A DNA stretch of 64,000 nt from Arachis hypogaea (GCF_003086295.3 NC_092051.1:11524810-11588809); one strand, 5' to 3'. Shown: positions 23,277 through 35,610, numbered from the stretch's first letter. The notes: generated by a model not told the origin, from the letters alone. Numbers and translations are program-made.

Positions 23277-24907
23277 GTACTCATACATTGCTACTTGTGT
23301 ATTTTACTCTATTTTCTGCATTTTGCATTTTTTGTTCATATTTTAGTTATTTAGTTCATTTTAGTTTAGTTTGCAATTCTGATTTATTAGTGGATTAATT
23401 AGTATAGTTTACCCTTTTTAGCATAAGATAGTATAGTTTAAATTGAAAAATATAAAAAGGAAGTAAGCTAGGAAATTGAACATAACAGATTTAAATCCAC
23501 AAAACTTGTATATAGCATTACATGATGTAGTTAAGCTGACAATATTTCATCAAGGAGGAACATTAAAACTTTAAAAGCTACCCTAAATAATTTTTTTATG
23601 AGAATAATGGGAATTTTTAACTAAACCTGCATACAATATATAAATGACATATGATGATTGAGTTAGAGAACACACAGCTTGTGAGTTTTGAGCTTAAACT
23701 GTATGGTTGCATTCAAACCATAATTTCATTTCTGTGTGTTACATTTCTTTTTATTCTGATGTTCTTTCCTTTGCTTTAATCTATATGTCCAATTATAGAA
23801 TATAGAATAGATACATACCAAGAGAATGATTGAGGCCATCAATTGATTTTAGCTCACTCACCCCAAATTAGCCTACCTCTTACATCACCCTTGTTAGCCC
23901 CCTTGAGCCTTTTAAAACCCCTTTATTCTATTTAGCCAAATTACTAGCCTTAAGCAGAAAATCAAAAGAAAATCCCAAGTGAATCCTTGGTTAGCTTAAG
24001 ATAGAAAATTATAAATAGAGTGGAATGTGGGAAACCTTTTGGGAACATGGATGATAGAAACAAAAGGTAGAAAAGTTAAAAGGAATAAAATAAAATTTGG
24101 GAAGCATGCTCATGAGAAAATCTAAGTGATTCAATTACCATGTGCATTAAAAAAAAAAGGAGAAAGTTATTTTTTTTCAGCATTTGAATAAAAGGGGATA
24201 CAAAAGAAATTCCCCAATGCAAAATAAAAACAATGCACATGGGATAAAAATAAAAGAGTGAAACATGAGCATGTAACAATAAGTGGGATAATATGGGAGA
24301 ATAGGTAAAGAAGTTTTATCTTGCTAGAAACGTATGTTAGGTGAGATCTTAGTCTAATTAAGGATTCGCTTATTAGCTCACTTAACCCTATACATAAATC
24401 CTTACCTTTACCTTGGCCCCATTACAACCTTAATTAAAGACCTCATGACTTTTTGGTATGACTATATTCTATAATTGTTGATTGGTTAGATGAAGAACAA
24501 AGCTATAGAAATTAAGAATAAAAAAAGAAAGATGGAGCGAATAAACCCAATAAACACTGAGTGACTAGAGAGTAAACACAAAACCCAGTAAGGGTTCAAT
24601 AACTCATCAACATATATCTGTACTTAATTTACTAATTGGTTTGCAAGTTTGTACAATGTTTTCTTTCCCATCTCATTTGCTAAAATGCTTTATTATTTAA
24701 GGGTTGGCTATATATATACATGACTCCTTGAGAACGTGGATTAACTTGACTACATGTAAGCTTTATATATGAGTGAATAAATTAGAGTTGCATGATGCAT
24801 CATTCATTTAGGTAGTTGCATTTAGCATAGGTTGCATTTCATAACATTCCATCACTTTAAACCTTAATTATTTACCTTGGATTTAGCATGAGGACATGCT
24901 AGTGTTT
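23277..24907. other. Non-coding 3' part of the pol-less element
   Basis: 1.6 kb of AT-rich sequence between the second gene and the terminal purine tract. No coding character on either strand. Confidence 0.7.
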
Positions 24908-24921
24908 AAGTGTGGGGAGGT
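24908..24921 (+). other. Polypurine tract
   Basis: AAGTGTGGGGAGGT directly precedes the TG of the 3' LTR. An almost identical copy, AAGTGTGGGGAGGTC, occurs internally at 23160-23174. Confidence 0.85.
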
Positions 24922-26378
24922 TGATAAACCCATATTTCATGAGTTCTTTTGTGCTTAATTAGAATGATTTATTCAACTCTTCACCTACTTATTCACATTA
25001 ATTGCATGGTTTTACCTTCCCTTCCTTATTATGTCATATTGTGAAAAACATGTTTCCTAAGCTTTAAAATTAATTAATTTAATTACCTTTATTTCCATTC
25101 GATGCCGTGATTAGTGTGTTGAGTAGTTTCAGATTTTCTAAGGCAGAATGACTTAAAGGATGAAAAAGGAAACATATTAAAATGGAAGGAGGAAGCAAAA
25201 CGGAGCCAAGCACGAATCAGCAGCGACGTGGCCGCATGACTGACGCGACCGCGCGCCTTAAAGCAGAACGCACATGACGCGGTCGCATAACTGACGCGAC
25301 CGCGTGGAGAGAAAAAGCTCCAGATGACGCGACCGCGTGACCCACGCGGACGCGTGACATGGGCCACGTATCAGAATTTACAGAATGCGCCCCCAGCGAA
25401 TTCTGAAGCCCTTTTTGGCCCAAATCCAAGTACAGACAGCATAGACCAGAGGTTATAAAGTGTGGGAATGCATCCATTCAAAGAAGAGCTCACATATTTT
25501 ACTTTTCAATGATTTAGATTTAGTTGAGAGGGAGATCTTCTCTCTCTCTTTTAGGATTTATGATTTCTTCTTGTTTTTAAGAGTAACTCTGGATCCAGGT
25601 TTTAATGTTCTTTTATTTTAGTTTTACTTCTATTTATTTATTCCAACATTTGAATTGATTATTATAATTTGATTTATGAATTATTCCATGTCACAGACAG
25701 TTATTTGAATTAATGATATTTGAGGTATTTTCAGTTTATGATTATTCTCTTTGATTTAAGTTACCATTGCTTCCCATCTAAGGATATTCTTATTATTTCA
25801 GCAATTTTACTTTTTCCCCTTTTGGTTCTGGTTAAGGATTCAGTAACTCAACAGTTATTAAACTCAACATAATTGATAATCGTTATCTTGCTAATTGAGC
25901 TGAACTTAAATAATTCTAACCTTTTCTTAGGAAATAATTAGGATTCAAAGGTCAATTTAATTAGTCCCTTGACTTTCTTTGCCCTGGTAAAGGATAACTA
26001 AGTGGAATTAAGATACAACTTTCATTGTTGTTGAGAGGGATAACCAAGTTGGACTTCTAATTTCCCTTATCTTGCCAAAAGTTATTTTACAGCTATTATT
26101 TATTTTTAATTGCCATTTAATTCACTCGTCATTTAAATTACTTGCTTCTCACCTTCTAAACCCCGGTTACAACCTTTATAACCAATAATAAGAACATACT
26201 TCCTCGCAGTTCCTTGAGAAGACGACCCGAGGTTTGAATACTTGGTTAACAATTTTTAAGAGGTTTGTTACGTGTGACACCCAAAACGTTTGTAAGAAAG
26301 GTTGATTGTTTGGTTTAGTAACTATACTTACAACGAGAGTTTGCTATAACCTCTAAACCATCAATCTTCGGTTCTTCA
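24922..26378 (+). repeat. 3' LTR of the pol-less element
   Basis: Same ends as the 5' LTR. It lacks about 53 bp present at 16745-16800, a segment that included two GCGATCG-type palindromes. Its own array is at 25220-25362. Confidence 0.95.
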
Positions 26379-26383
26379 CCGCC

Positions 26384-26599
26384 AAATACGACAACCGAAC
26401 TCTTGTAGAGGATGTTGGCCACCCTCTTTAAAATATCAGTCTTTATGTTTTGATAGAGCTTGTACTGTAGTTCTGCGAACGTTATAGTGCAAGAAACCAC
26501 AAATAAAATTATATTCTCACACACAAAACTCACCCCCTCATATGTATTTCTTATGATCTCATCGTTGTGGTAAACCACTATATTTGCAGTGTCCTCCAT
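26384..26599 (-). pseudogene. MULE transposase, exon 1, N-terminal half
   Basis: ATG at 26597-26599 opens MEDTANIVVYHNDEIIRNT, followed by SCTITFAELQ and LYKSSVVVFGG, where the LTR element is inserted. The reading continues at 16460. The TSD CCGCC at 16456-16460 and 26379-26383 falls in the Gly-Gly codons. A longer frame opening at 26632 exists, but the internal ATG matches the start I recognise for this family. Confidence 0.82.
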
Positions 26600-27130
26600 C
26601 GCATCAATTCTAGAGGAAAACACCTCTCTCACAATGAAGCAAAATAGTTACGAGTTTTAGTTTTTATAGGCAGAAGACTCACCTCGCAGATTATGTGTTG
26701 CAACGCCATCCAACCAGCATCTGCCACGTGTACAACACGCAGAATGCGAGTTGTTTGCCATGCTTCCACGTGTCAAACACAGATGGTACATGTTGCATTT
26801 GATTTGGACAAGTGTCCAATACGTTGGGTGCGTCCCGAGTCAGCACATTACTTGCGTGTTGTGCATGCACCTCTACAACATCCACCCATCTGTATATACA
26901 CCAAAAACTTTCATTTTTAGCAAAAATACACCTCTTTATTCCATATTAAAATTCTTTAGCCCATATATATATATATATCGAACATATTTCATCAAATTTA
27001 GATCTTCTAAAATGAGAAAATTAGTAAAATGGTAAAATGAGGAATTAATCATTATTAATTTTGTAACTTTTATAATATTTGTGTTCTATTATTTTAATTT
27101 AAGAGAAATTAACTCTTCATTTTATTCATT
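26600..27130. other. Upstream flank of the MULE gene
   Basis: 26690-26880 is richer in GC and has CACGTG-like words similar in style to 12900-13330, possibly the two subterminal regions of the same MULE. No terminal inverted repeat could be matched by eye. The rest is AT-rich. Confidence 0.35.
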
Positions 27131-27724
27131 CAGACTGTGTTTGGAAGCCTGAGACTTGAACTAAAATTTCAGTCTCCATCTCCAAAATTTCAATCCCTTC
27201 AATACCTCCAAAAAGTGAAAACACAGAGGACTAAAATTTTTGAAAACGGAATCTGAAACTTTAATAATATTTTATTCCTAAAATATTTTTATCCCACCTC
27301 TCACACATTCTTTTTTCTCACTCCCTTTTTCAACACACCGTCACTCATCATCATTACTGTTAGCCTCCATCTGTCACTTTTCTTCATCACCGACCACCCC
27401 TCCAATCAGCGCCAAAACCAGAACCAGCGACGCACAGAACGAGTGAGGTGCAGTTCAAGAGTTTGTACCATCATTGAAGAGCCCTAGTGGAAGCTGCTGT
27501 CTTGTCGTTGCCACCACGACCACCACAACCTCGTGGTTCGTGTATCGCCGCTTTTGTGGCCTCGGCATTGCCAGATCAGTTAAGCAGAACCAGCCAGAAA
27601 CTCGCCCAAGTTCGTGCGCCATTGTCGTCTCTTCTTGCCCTCAATATTGCTGTTGTTTGCTCGCCGACGTCGCCATCTCGCCTCCATGGCTGCTTGCCAT
27701 GTTCTTGGTGATTGTGAGTCCCCT

Positions 27725-29972
27725 TGATAAACCCCAGTTTGAGGGTTTATATTGTGTAGAATTTGGTGGGTTTTATCAATATTTTTCACACTTATTCATA
27801 CAAATTGCATGTGTTTGTGAATTTCTCCTAATTTGTGCTTAAGAGTGAAAACATGCTTTTTAGCCCTTTAAATTGCTAATTTTAATTCACTTTAATTCCA
27901 TTCGATACCTTGATATGTTTGTTAAGTGATTTCAGGTTTAGAAGGCAAAGATTGGGTTGAAGAAATGAAGAAAAAGCATGCAAAAATGGAGAATTCATGA
28001 AGAAATGAGATTTTGGTAATCTGTCCAGCGACGCGCGCGCGTCATTCACGCGTATGCATGACACTGGTCACGTGACTTCATTAAGGCTGCGTTTGTTTTT
28101 GGAGACAGGACACGACACTAAGACAAAGACAATAGAATGGGGACATTAAAAATTATTTTTTGTGTATTGTGTTTGAATACGATGGACAAGACACTAATGT
28201 AATGTCCTGTGTTACGTTTGGATAGACATGGATAGAACTAAGATATTATGCGAAATGACTAAAATAGTCATGTGATTCCAAATTTTTTATATCAAGTATA
28301 AATTAATTTAATAAAAATAAGAGTAAGCAAGAGTACAGAAAATTACAAGAAGAATTGATTTATAAACCAATAAGATAAAAATGGTATTAAAGTAACAAAA
28401 TTAAGAATAAATAAAGTAACATAAAGTAGAAAAGTGAATTAACTCTCCATTAATACAGCATGCCATAGAGAAAAGAATGAACGATAAAAAGGAATAAATT
28501 AATTATACAGTCAAGTAAGAAATTCTACCAAAAAAAGAGGGTATCTGAAAAAAAAAAGAACGCAGAGAAAGAAGACTACGATGTAGAAAAGAAGTTAAAA
28601 TTAGGAAAAATAAGAAGGGATAATAGTAGAATAATAAAAAAATATCTATGGATAGAAAGGGAAAAAATTTTGATAAAAATGTCCGTGTCCACCTTCTCAA
28701 ATCCCGTATCCATTATTATCCTTCGTAAAAGAGTGGACACAAAAATATAAAATATTGTCCTGGAGACAATGTGTTCCGTGTCCATGTCTTTGCCTCCAAA
28801 TACGTTTTAAATATTTGTTGTCCATGTCTTTGTGTCTTGTCTCCGAAAACAAACATTACCTAAAGGAACACGCTGGGGGCGATTTCTGAGCTCAAGGAGG
28901 CCCAAATCCAACTCATTTCTGATGCTTTTGAACCCAAGAATTGGAGGGGAATGAACCAAGTAGTCATAATTTAGTTTTTCATCATGTTTTAGGTTAGAAT
29001 TTTAGAGAGAGAAGTTCTCTCTTCTCTCTAGAATTTAGGGTAGTTTAGGTCAAATTTTCTTAGATTTGAGTTTTAATCCTTGTTTTAGTTCAATTCCCTT
29101 TACATTCCTATGTTCTATTGTCTTAATCTTCTTAGCTTTCCTTGTTAATTTCTTATTTTGCTCTCTTTTATGTTTATGAACGCTTATTGGATTTGGATTT
29201 CTTTTAATGCAATTTATGTTCTCATGAGTATTATTGCTTTTTTTAGTTGTTATTGCTAATTTCTTGCAATTGGTAGTTGTTAGATTTTATTATTGTTGCA
29301 ATTTTATCATGCTTTCTTTTTGTACCTTCCAAGCGTTTGATAAAATGCTTGGTTGGATTTTAGTGTAGAATTTTATACTCTTGACCTAGGCTAAGAGAAT
29401 TGAATGACCTTGAGTCATTGTGTCTAATTGAATTGATGATTTGGGTCCCTTGTTGATTAATTTGATGTCCATTGACACTAACCTATTATTAAGCTAATTA
29501 ATGGCTAGGTTGGAACTTATGGTTGATGTTGATCACGCCTATTTGACGTACTTCAAGTATAGAAGTAGACTTGATGGGTTGGTCCCTCATAATTGTCAAT
29601 ATTTGGTTGTTAGATAAGGACTGTGATCTCAATTTCTATGCCTTAGCCAAGAGTTCTTTTTGCCATCTAATTTCCATTTTTGTTACTTTAATTGCTTTTC
29701 ATTTAATTTCTTGCATGCTTATTTACTTTCTTGCAATTTACATTTCTTGCTTATTTCAACCAAAACCCCGAGTTCCTTTATAGCTAATAATTGAGCACTT
29801 CATTGTAATTCCTTGTGAGACGACCCGAGGTTTAAATACTCTTGGTTTTTATTGAGGTTTGTACTTGTGACAACCATATTAAAACTTTGATTGAGAATTA
29901 TTTGTCGGTTAGGAACTATACTTCAATAGAATTATTTGTGTGAAATTTCTAACTGACGAAAATCTTCTTTCA
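27725..29972 (+). mobile_element. Solo LTR with an internal insertion
   Basis: Begins TGATAAACCCCAG and ends AATCTTCTTTCA, with TSD CCCCT at 27720-27724 and 29973-29977. It has the same family layout as the other large LTRs here (GCTGGGGGCGATTTCTG near 28871, CGACCCGAGGTTTAAATAC near 29820) but is clearly a different subfamily. Without the inserted element at 28085-28860 it would be about 1.47 kb. Confidence 0.9.
28085..28860. mobile_element. PIF/Harbinger-like non-autonomous element
   Basis: 776 bp with TSD TAA at 28082-28084 and 28861-28863. The ends are imperfect inverted repeats: GGCTGCGTTTGTTTTTGGAG and, from the other side, GGTAATGTTTGTTTTCGGAG, both followed by ACA(G/A)GACAC. A 3 bp TAA/TTA target and GG-starting ends fit the Tourist/Harbinger group. 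No transposase is encoded. Confidence 0.75.
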
Positions 29973-30525
29973 CCCCTGTTCCCTCTTTTCCAATTTTTCT
30001 GTTACAATTTCTTGCCTTACCTAATTAATTACTTTGCCAGCTTGCTATAATTTTAATAACAAAGTTGATTTAGGTTTTAAAGTTTTGATAAGCTAATCAA
30101 TTTTTTATTTTGTTATTACTATGATTGTTATAAAATTGATTTAGGTGTAGTTGTTGTTGTGATTGTTGTTGTTGCTATTGCTGATTTGCTGTAATTGTTG
30201 TTGTTGCTGTTGATTTTTGGTGGACTTTTTCGTCATAGATAAAGTCGACGCCGAGGAAGAGAGTGGCGTCGGTGAGAGACTAGAATTTGGAAATGAGAAA
30301 GGGAAAAGGGAAAGAAAACTAAGATTCTATTTTTTGTTTTTAATTTTTTCATTTAATATAATAAGGATAATTTAGTCATTTTATGTATTTTAATTTTTTA
30401 CTTTTATCTCAAATCAAGCAGAATATTTGAGACATAACTCAGTTTTTTATATTTTCACTAATTACAATACTAAAATTTATTTTAGTCTTTATCTTTCGAT
30501 CTCTCTTCCAAATGCTACTTTATTA

Positions 30526-31557
30526 ACGGGCTCATTTTAGAGGATCTTAACTCTATTTCATCCATCAAATGAGGAAAAATTCAATTTCAAATGTATTAAT
30601 AAATCCAAAAAGAGTTTAATTATTGTGATACAATTTTTTTCAAAAATTTAAACGGATAGGAAGAGACACTAAATGATTATATCTACAACACGTTTTCTTA
30701 CGCAAGAATTTTTTTTGAGTTTGTGAATATCATGTTATAATATTACTCCAAAAAATTTAAGATGATAGAATGAAGTATATAAAAGATTATATCTTTAACT
30801 CATCTTTTTACAGAAAGAGTTTCATGAAATCACTTCTCCCAAAAAATTAAAATATTAGAAGAAGACACATCTATCTAATATACTCTCTTAAACAAGATTT
30901 TATTTATTTATTTAAATTTTTGTGTAATTTTTTTTTCTTTTTTTTTAATTTACAAAAGGGTATATTATAATTTTCGCATCTCTTAAGAATACAATCTTTA
31001 AAAGATTTAAAGGTGCAAGATATCTCTCACCTCATGAGCTAACTTGTGAAGTTGAGTTACTTTCATTCAATCTCAATTATAATACAGTATCAAAACCTAT
31101 CTCATCTAATGTTATTAGGCCACTCACTTGCAATGTTTGTATTCCATATGATGATTTCTAAACGTGATAAAGAATTTATAAATATAAGACATCCTTCGTC
31201 TTATACACTAACTTTTGAAGTTAAATTAGATACACTCAAACGCAATTCTAAACATATATTATCAATAAATTTAAAAGTACTTACATAATTTCTTTCTATT
31301 CATTGCAATATTAAATTTAAAATCCAAATCCAATTCTATATATCAAAGTGACAAGCCAACAAGAAAAGGCAGGCAGAAAATAAAACTAAATGAGTTTATA
31401 AGATGTATCTTATAACACATTTCTGATAAAATTGTCCCAAGAAGTAGAAGACTTTGCCTCTTTAATCTTTATCGCTGTTCTCTCTGTATTGTTTATTACG
31501 GCATCCTATTCCTTGCATCTACCTTATTACATTTTTAATCACCATATGAAATTATGA
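30526..31557. repeat. AT-rich region with a degenerate Ty1/copia-like LTR relic
   Basis: 30990-31115 resembles an LTR 3' end followed by a decayed primer-binding site: GTATCAAAACCTATC at about 31091 recalls the initiator-Met tRNA site used by copia elements. A second, similar LTR-like stretch follows at 31180-31255. No coding sequence remains. Confidence 0.35.
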
Positions 31558-32177
31558 ATGAATAACAGAGTACAACGTAACATGCATATTGAAACAGAAC
31601 AGTGTTTCTACTTCACCGTGCATGCCGTTTTCTTTAGAGATTTGAACAACGATTGGAAGTTGGGACTTGCCTTAAAGAAGAGATTTCATTATTTTCCTCA
31701 TATTATATATATAGCTGATTTAACTGCTCACATGCTTTGCACAGCACATGTACATGTACTACTATATATGCTAAGGGTTCCTTGTTGCTTTAATTTTCAG
31801 TTTTATGTTGTGTATGATTATTGCATAGAATTTATCTTTTGTGGGACATATACAAAACTTGATATGTTTTTCAGAGTTCTTCAACACTTGTTTATGGCTT
31901 CTACGTTAAGCCTTCGAGTTGGAATAGCCAAAGACATTAATGGGGTTCTTAGAAGATTGCCAACAGCTGAACCTAGTCTTGTAAAATTTTCAATTTCAAC
32001 TTCGAGATCGAACATGTGTTCTTCAATTCTCTCGATAAAAATGATAATTTTTTATAAATTTCCTTGGGCTACTACGTACTGAACAAGAACAATTCCCATA
32101 TTTTCCTTCAGCATTATTTCTTGATCATGCATTAGTTGGAATATTTTATTTTTTTTAGAAAACATGCAAAACATTAT
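31558..32177. other. No supported gene
   Basis: A 174-codon open frame lies on the plus strand here, but its composition (many Phe, Tyr, Cys, Ile) and lack of recognisable motifs look like chance in AT-rich DNA. Confidence 0.5.
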
Positions 32178-32343
32178 GGAAAAGTCTAGGGGCAACAACT
32201 TTGTTAAATTCTGACCAGCATATAACCAGCAAACAAAATTGAGTCATTGGATGAAATCTTACACTAATCTCACACCATTAAAACCATCATTGATAACTAT
32301 TTGATGGCTACAAATCACAAAAGTTGCTGGCCTAGCATTCCTC
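32178..32343. mobile_element. Small MITE, copy 1
   Basis: 166 bp with inverted ends GGAAAAGTCTAGGGG and, reversed, GAGGAATGCTAGGCC. The flanks AAACATTAT and AAATAATAT agree at 7 of 9 positions, fitting a 9 bp TSD. It is homologous along its length to 55410-55578. Confidence 0.75.
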
Positions 32344-32431
32344 AAATAATATCATGATATATCGCCACCTCAATAAGCTTAAGCCATGGATTTTGCTTTT
32401 CTGCACAAAATCATGTGCAGCTAATAATAAC

Positions 32432-33246
32432 GGAAAATTATAGGTAGACAATGAGAATATTAAACAATGTGAATAATGAATATATTGGATGTTTAATTAA
32501 ATAGGTATGCAGATGATTATGTTCATTATTTTTAATTAGATGGTTATTTCTTTAGATTTGATTTACTCATGCATAGTTAATAATGACTGGATGTTCAATT
32601 TGTGTAGATGGTTATTCTAATATTAAGGTTTAAGAAGAATTTTAGGGATGGAGTATTTTTTTATTTTATTTTAGAACTCATTATTCACATTATTTACAAA
32701 AGTAATTGTCTACCTAGCAAAACCCAATAATAACCAACTCATTAATGGGGTTTAAAGACTTTGTTAGGTAGACAATAGTTTTTGTAAACAATGGGTTCTA
32801 AAATTAACCCAATAAAATAAAAATGAGAAAGTATATAGGGAGCCAATGACTTAGAAAGTATTAGAGATATGATTATTAGTGTTACATTATTCTGTCAAGT
32901 TACGCTTTTGGGATGAATGGTTTCAGGACATGGTATTAGAATTTTAGATCAAATTAATTTTTTATAACATGAGATGTTTATTATCCCTGGTATCCGGATG
33001 GTTATTCTGGATAGTATAGGTGATGTTCATTTTATTCATAAACCAAAGATTTAGTCTATTTTACACATTGTACGCTTAGGTCATTGGCTCCCTAGCACTA
33101 CTCAATAAAAATACACTACACTTCTAAATTATCCACCTAAATCTTAATATTAAAATAACCATCTACACACCTAATAAATTAAACATCTAATATATTTATT
33201 ATTTACATTATTTAATATTTTTATTGACTACTTATATTTTTTCTCA
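32432..33246. repeat. Inverted-repeat element with a nested foldback
   Basis: The first about 90 bp (GAATATTAAACAATG, GGATGTTTAATTAAATAGG) reappear reverse-complemented at 33160-33246. In the middle, 32705-32785 holds a second small palindrome with ends ATTGTCTACCTAGCAAA and TTTGTTAGGTAGACAAT. No protein is encoded. The family cannot be named from the ends. Confidence 0.7.
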
Positions 33247-34762
33247 AAAATAACCAACTCAAATAATTTTAGCCCACTAGTACTTGGTAAGACATGTGCT
33301 AGTGCAAATCAATATCCAAATTTGCATCTTCCGAGGAAAACGATAAGATTATTTCTCCCTAGCATGCATGTGTTACAACATATAATGGAGTTTATGACCA
33401 AATTATAATAACATCTATTACTGGAAAAAGCCAAAAAGGGAGTCATAGTCTTATAGATCGATATTTTGGTTATCAATATCGCATTAATTAAACGATAGCT
33501 ATATGGACTAATCATAGAATCTAGTTATTTGGCATTTTAGTTAGGTGTGCCTGAAGATCAAATTTTTCTTCTCACCTTCTTTCTTGTGGAAAAGAGTTAA
33601 GAGCGAAAAAGACATTATATAATTATAAATTATAAAAAAATTTAAGACCAGCATTTTTATTAAAATATAATTAAAATTTAATCAATAAAAAATAAATAAT
33701 TTTATATTATTAAAAATATTAATAATAATTAATTAATAATTATAAATCACAAAATTTATTAATTTTTTAGTATTTTTTATAAATTATTTAAGCTGCATTG
33801 TTTATAATCAGAGAACAGAGAATATTAGACAAAAATACAGAAATACAAATAGAATATGAGATATAGATAAAAATATTATGTTTATTTTGACAAAAAAAAC
33901 TTAAAAATATTAACAACGTGATTTATTTTTTATTTTTTTAATTATTTTAATTAATTTTTTATAATTATATATATTTTTTAAAATTTTTAAATAAAAATGA
34001 ATTAAATATTTATAATTTATTTTAATTTATTATAAATAAAATATAAAAATATTAATTTTTGTATTTCTATTTTTTATATCTTGTTTTAGATGTCTAATCT
34101 TGTTTCGTTTTGAGAAGCAAACGCAACATTGGGGAATAGGGATCGTTCGGCTACCGACTCGTCTTCTTCGTCGCGTAATAGTTTCATTTTCGTTATCGTT
34201 AAACATTATCATCATGTTCGGCCATTGGCTTCACATAGTATAATTGGAAGTTCGTTCTTTGTAGACCTCGAAATAGTAATAAGAAGACGTTAAGGGCAAA
34301 TAATGGCAATATGATATTAACATTGTGGTTAGGTGGACCCAATATCGATATGCAAGAAACCTACTTAGCAATGGAGGAAAGAAAATCGTGAAAGTAACAT
34401 GCTTCAATTTAAGTATGGTAATTTATTATCTCATAAATACTTATTTTTAGATGTTTAACTAATATTATACTGCACGAAAAATATACAATCGTGTATGATT
34501 GGGACATATTCATTTTCGCTTCTTATTATTAGTAGTTAAGGTTGATAAAACGATTATGTGTAGTAATTTATTGATCAATGTTTAAATTTTTAAACAAAAT
34601 TTAAATTTATAATAAATTAGTTTTTAGACAGTTAGATTAAGAATATTATAAAAAAAAATTAGTTACAGATGGTAATTAGTTTATAACAAATATTCAATTA
34701 TGTTAGATATATATTAAAATCAGTTATTAAAATATTAATGTGTATTTATATTAATATATTCT
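33247..34762. other. AT-rich intergenic DNA
   Basis: No gene. 33793-34128 may be another MITE (GCATTGTTT against a reversed GCGTTTGCTT, with ATACAGAAATACAAATA-like inner parts), but no TSD was found. Confidence 0.4.
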
Positions 34763-35215
34763 ATGTATTTTATTTATGATGTATGAATACTGACATAGAC
34801 ACGAGACATGACACGATATGGAATACACAAACATACGAATTATAAAATCTTATAAGATACGTGAATGCGACATATATACACAATATAAAGTATTTTTTAA
34901 ATAGTTACAATGATGTTTTAATTTTTTATTGATATTAAAATATAAAATATTTTTTAAACCGTTTTTAATGTCTTTCTTTAATTATATAAAATATTTAAAA
35001 TATTTTTTGTTTTAATAAATAATAATATATTATTTTTAAACTCATTTTAAGAATACATGTTAAGAATAATACTGGATATACTAACACGTAATGGTATTTA
35101 GGTATATTTAAATGTGTCTGAATTTTTTTTATTAGGACACAATTGGATACGACAGCCAGATGAGTGTCTTATACAAAATGTGTCCAACATGCGCAATTCA
35201 AAATTATTAGTGTTC
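34763..35215 (+). repeat. Diverged relative of the long inverted-repeat arm
   Basis: It follows the same order of words as the left arm around 9240-9530: GATATTAAAATATAAAATATT, AATAATAATATAT, AGAATACATGTTA, ACACGTAATGGTATTTAGG, GTGTCTGAATT, then a GACACA(A/G)TTG motif. Only one arm is present. Confidence 0.6.
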
Positions 35216-35603
35216 CAGAGTATTTTATATTGATAATTGATTTTGGTATACACGTAGGATAGCCAATTTTTTTTTTATACAAATCACTTGTACGATGGTA
35301 ACTAAGCGTAATTATCTCTTATTCTTGATCTTTATGATATTGATGAATGAGAAAGTAGAGAAATTTCACAGTAAGAAAGATTGAGTATATCTGATTCTTA
35401 TCCAGACTAGTGAGGAACTCACATGTTACATACTTTTCTCATCTAGCTATTTCAGTTTACCACACTTTATCCCTTTTTTTAATTGCACTCACTAGCCCCT
35501 TGCCTATGCACCAGCTTCTCCCTAGAACAAGTCCAAAAAGTGAAACATAACATGGTACTTTTTAAAGTCCCCACCACCCCTACCTTCTTAAGCCAAATCT
35601 CAC
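35216..35603. other. Region upstream of the PMEI gene
   Basis: AT-rich up to about 35450. It is then richer in C and presumably includes the proximal promoter. No specific transcription-factor site can be supported. Confidence 0.4.
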
Positions 35604-35610
35604 TATAAAG
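35604..35610 (+). promoter_or_regulatory. TATA box of the PMEI gene
   Basis: TATAAAG lies 84 bases before the ATG, in CACTATAAAGATACAAC. A start of transcription about 30 bases downstream would give a 5' leader of roughly 60 bases. Confidence 0.65.

Larger units (their letters stand above)
16461..26378 (+). mobile_element. Non-autonomous LTR retrotransposon lacking pol
   Basis: 9918 bp, with LTRs at 16461-17970 (1510 bp) and 24922-26378 (1457 bp) and TSD CCGCC. It has a strong primer-binding site and polypurine tract. Inside, I find no reverse transcriptase, RNase H or integrase in any frame. It holds a long acidic protein gene (18087-19679), a CpG-rich palindrome array (19866-20335), a pyrimidine-rich leader with an apparent intron (to 21698) and a protein gene of the plant transposon domain type (21699-23276). 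This is the layout of a large non-autonomous derivative that must borrow enzymes, probably from an Athila-like gypsy partner. The LTRs look about 98-99% identical apart from a 53 bp deletion, so the insertion is recent. Confidence 0.93.
27133..30525. mobile_element. Possible terminal-repeat element interrupted by a solo LTR
   Basis: The left end reads GTGTTTGGAAGCCTGAGAC and the right end, reverse-complemented, reads GCATTTGGAAGAGAGATC, with similar AT-rich subterminal sequence. Between them, after removing the solo LTR, is gene-like DNA of moderate GC (27340-27720 and 30120-30290). The terminal match is imperfect and no clean TSD was found. Confidence 0.4.

Noticed and set aside
31558..32082. 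174-codon plus-strand open frame
   Set aside because: No recognisable motif, Phe/Tyr/Ile/Cys-rich composition of AT-rich DNA, and no promoter or homologous repeat supports it.
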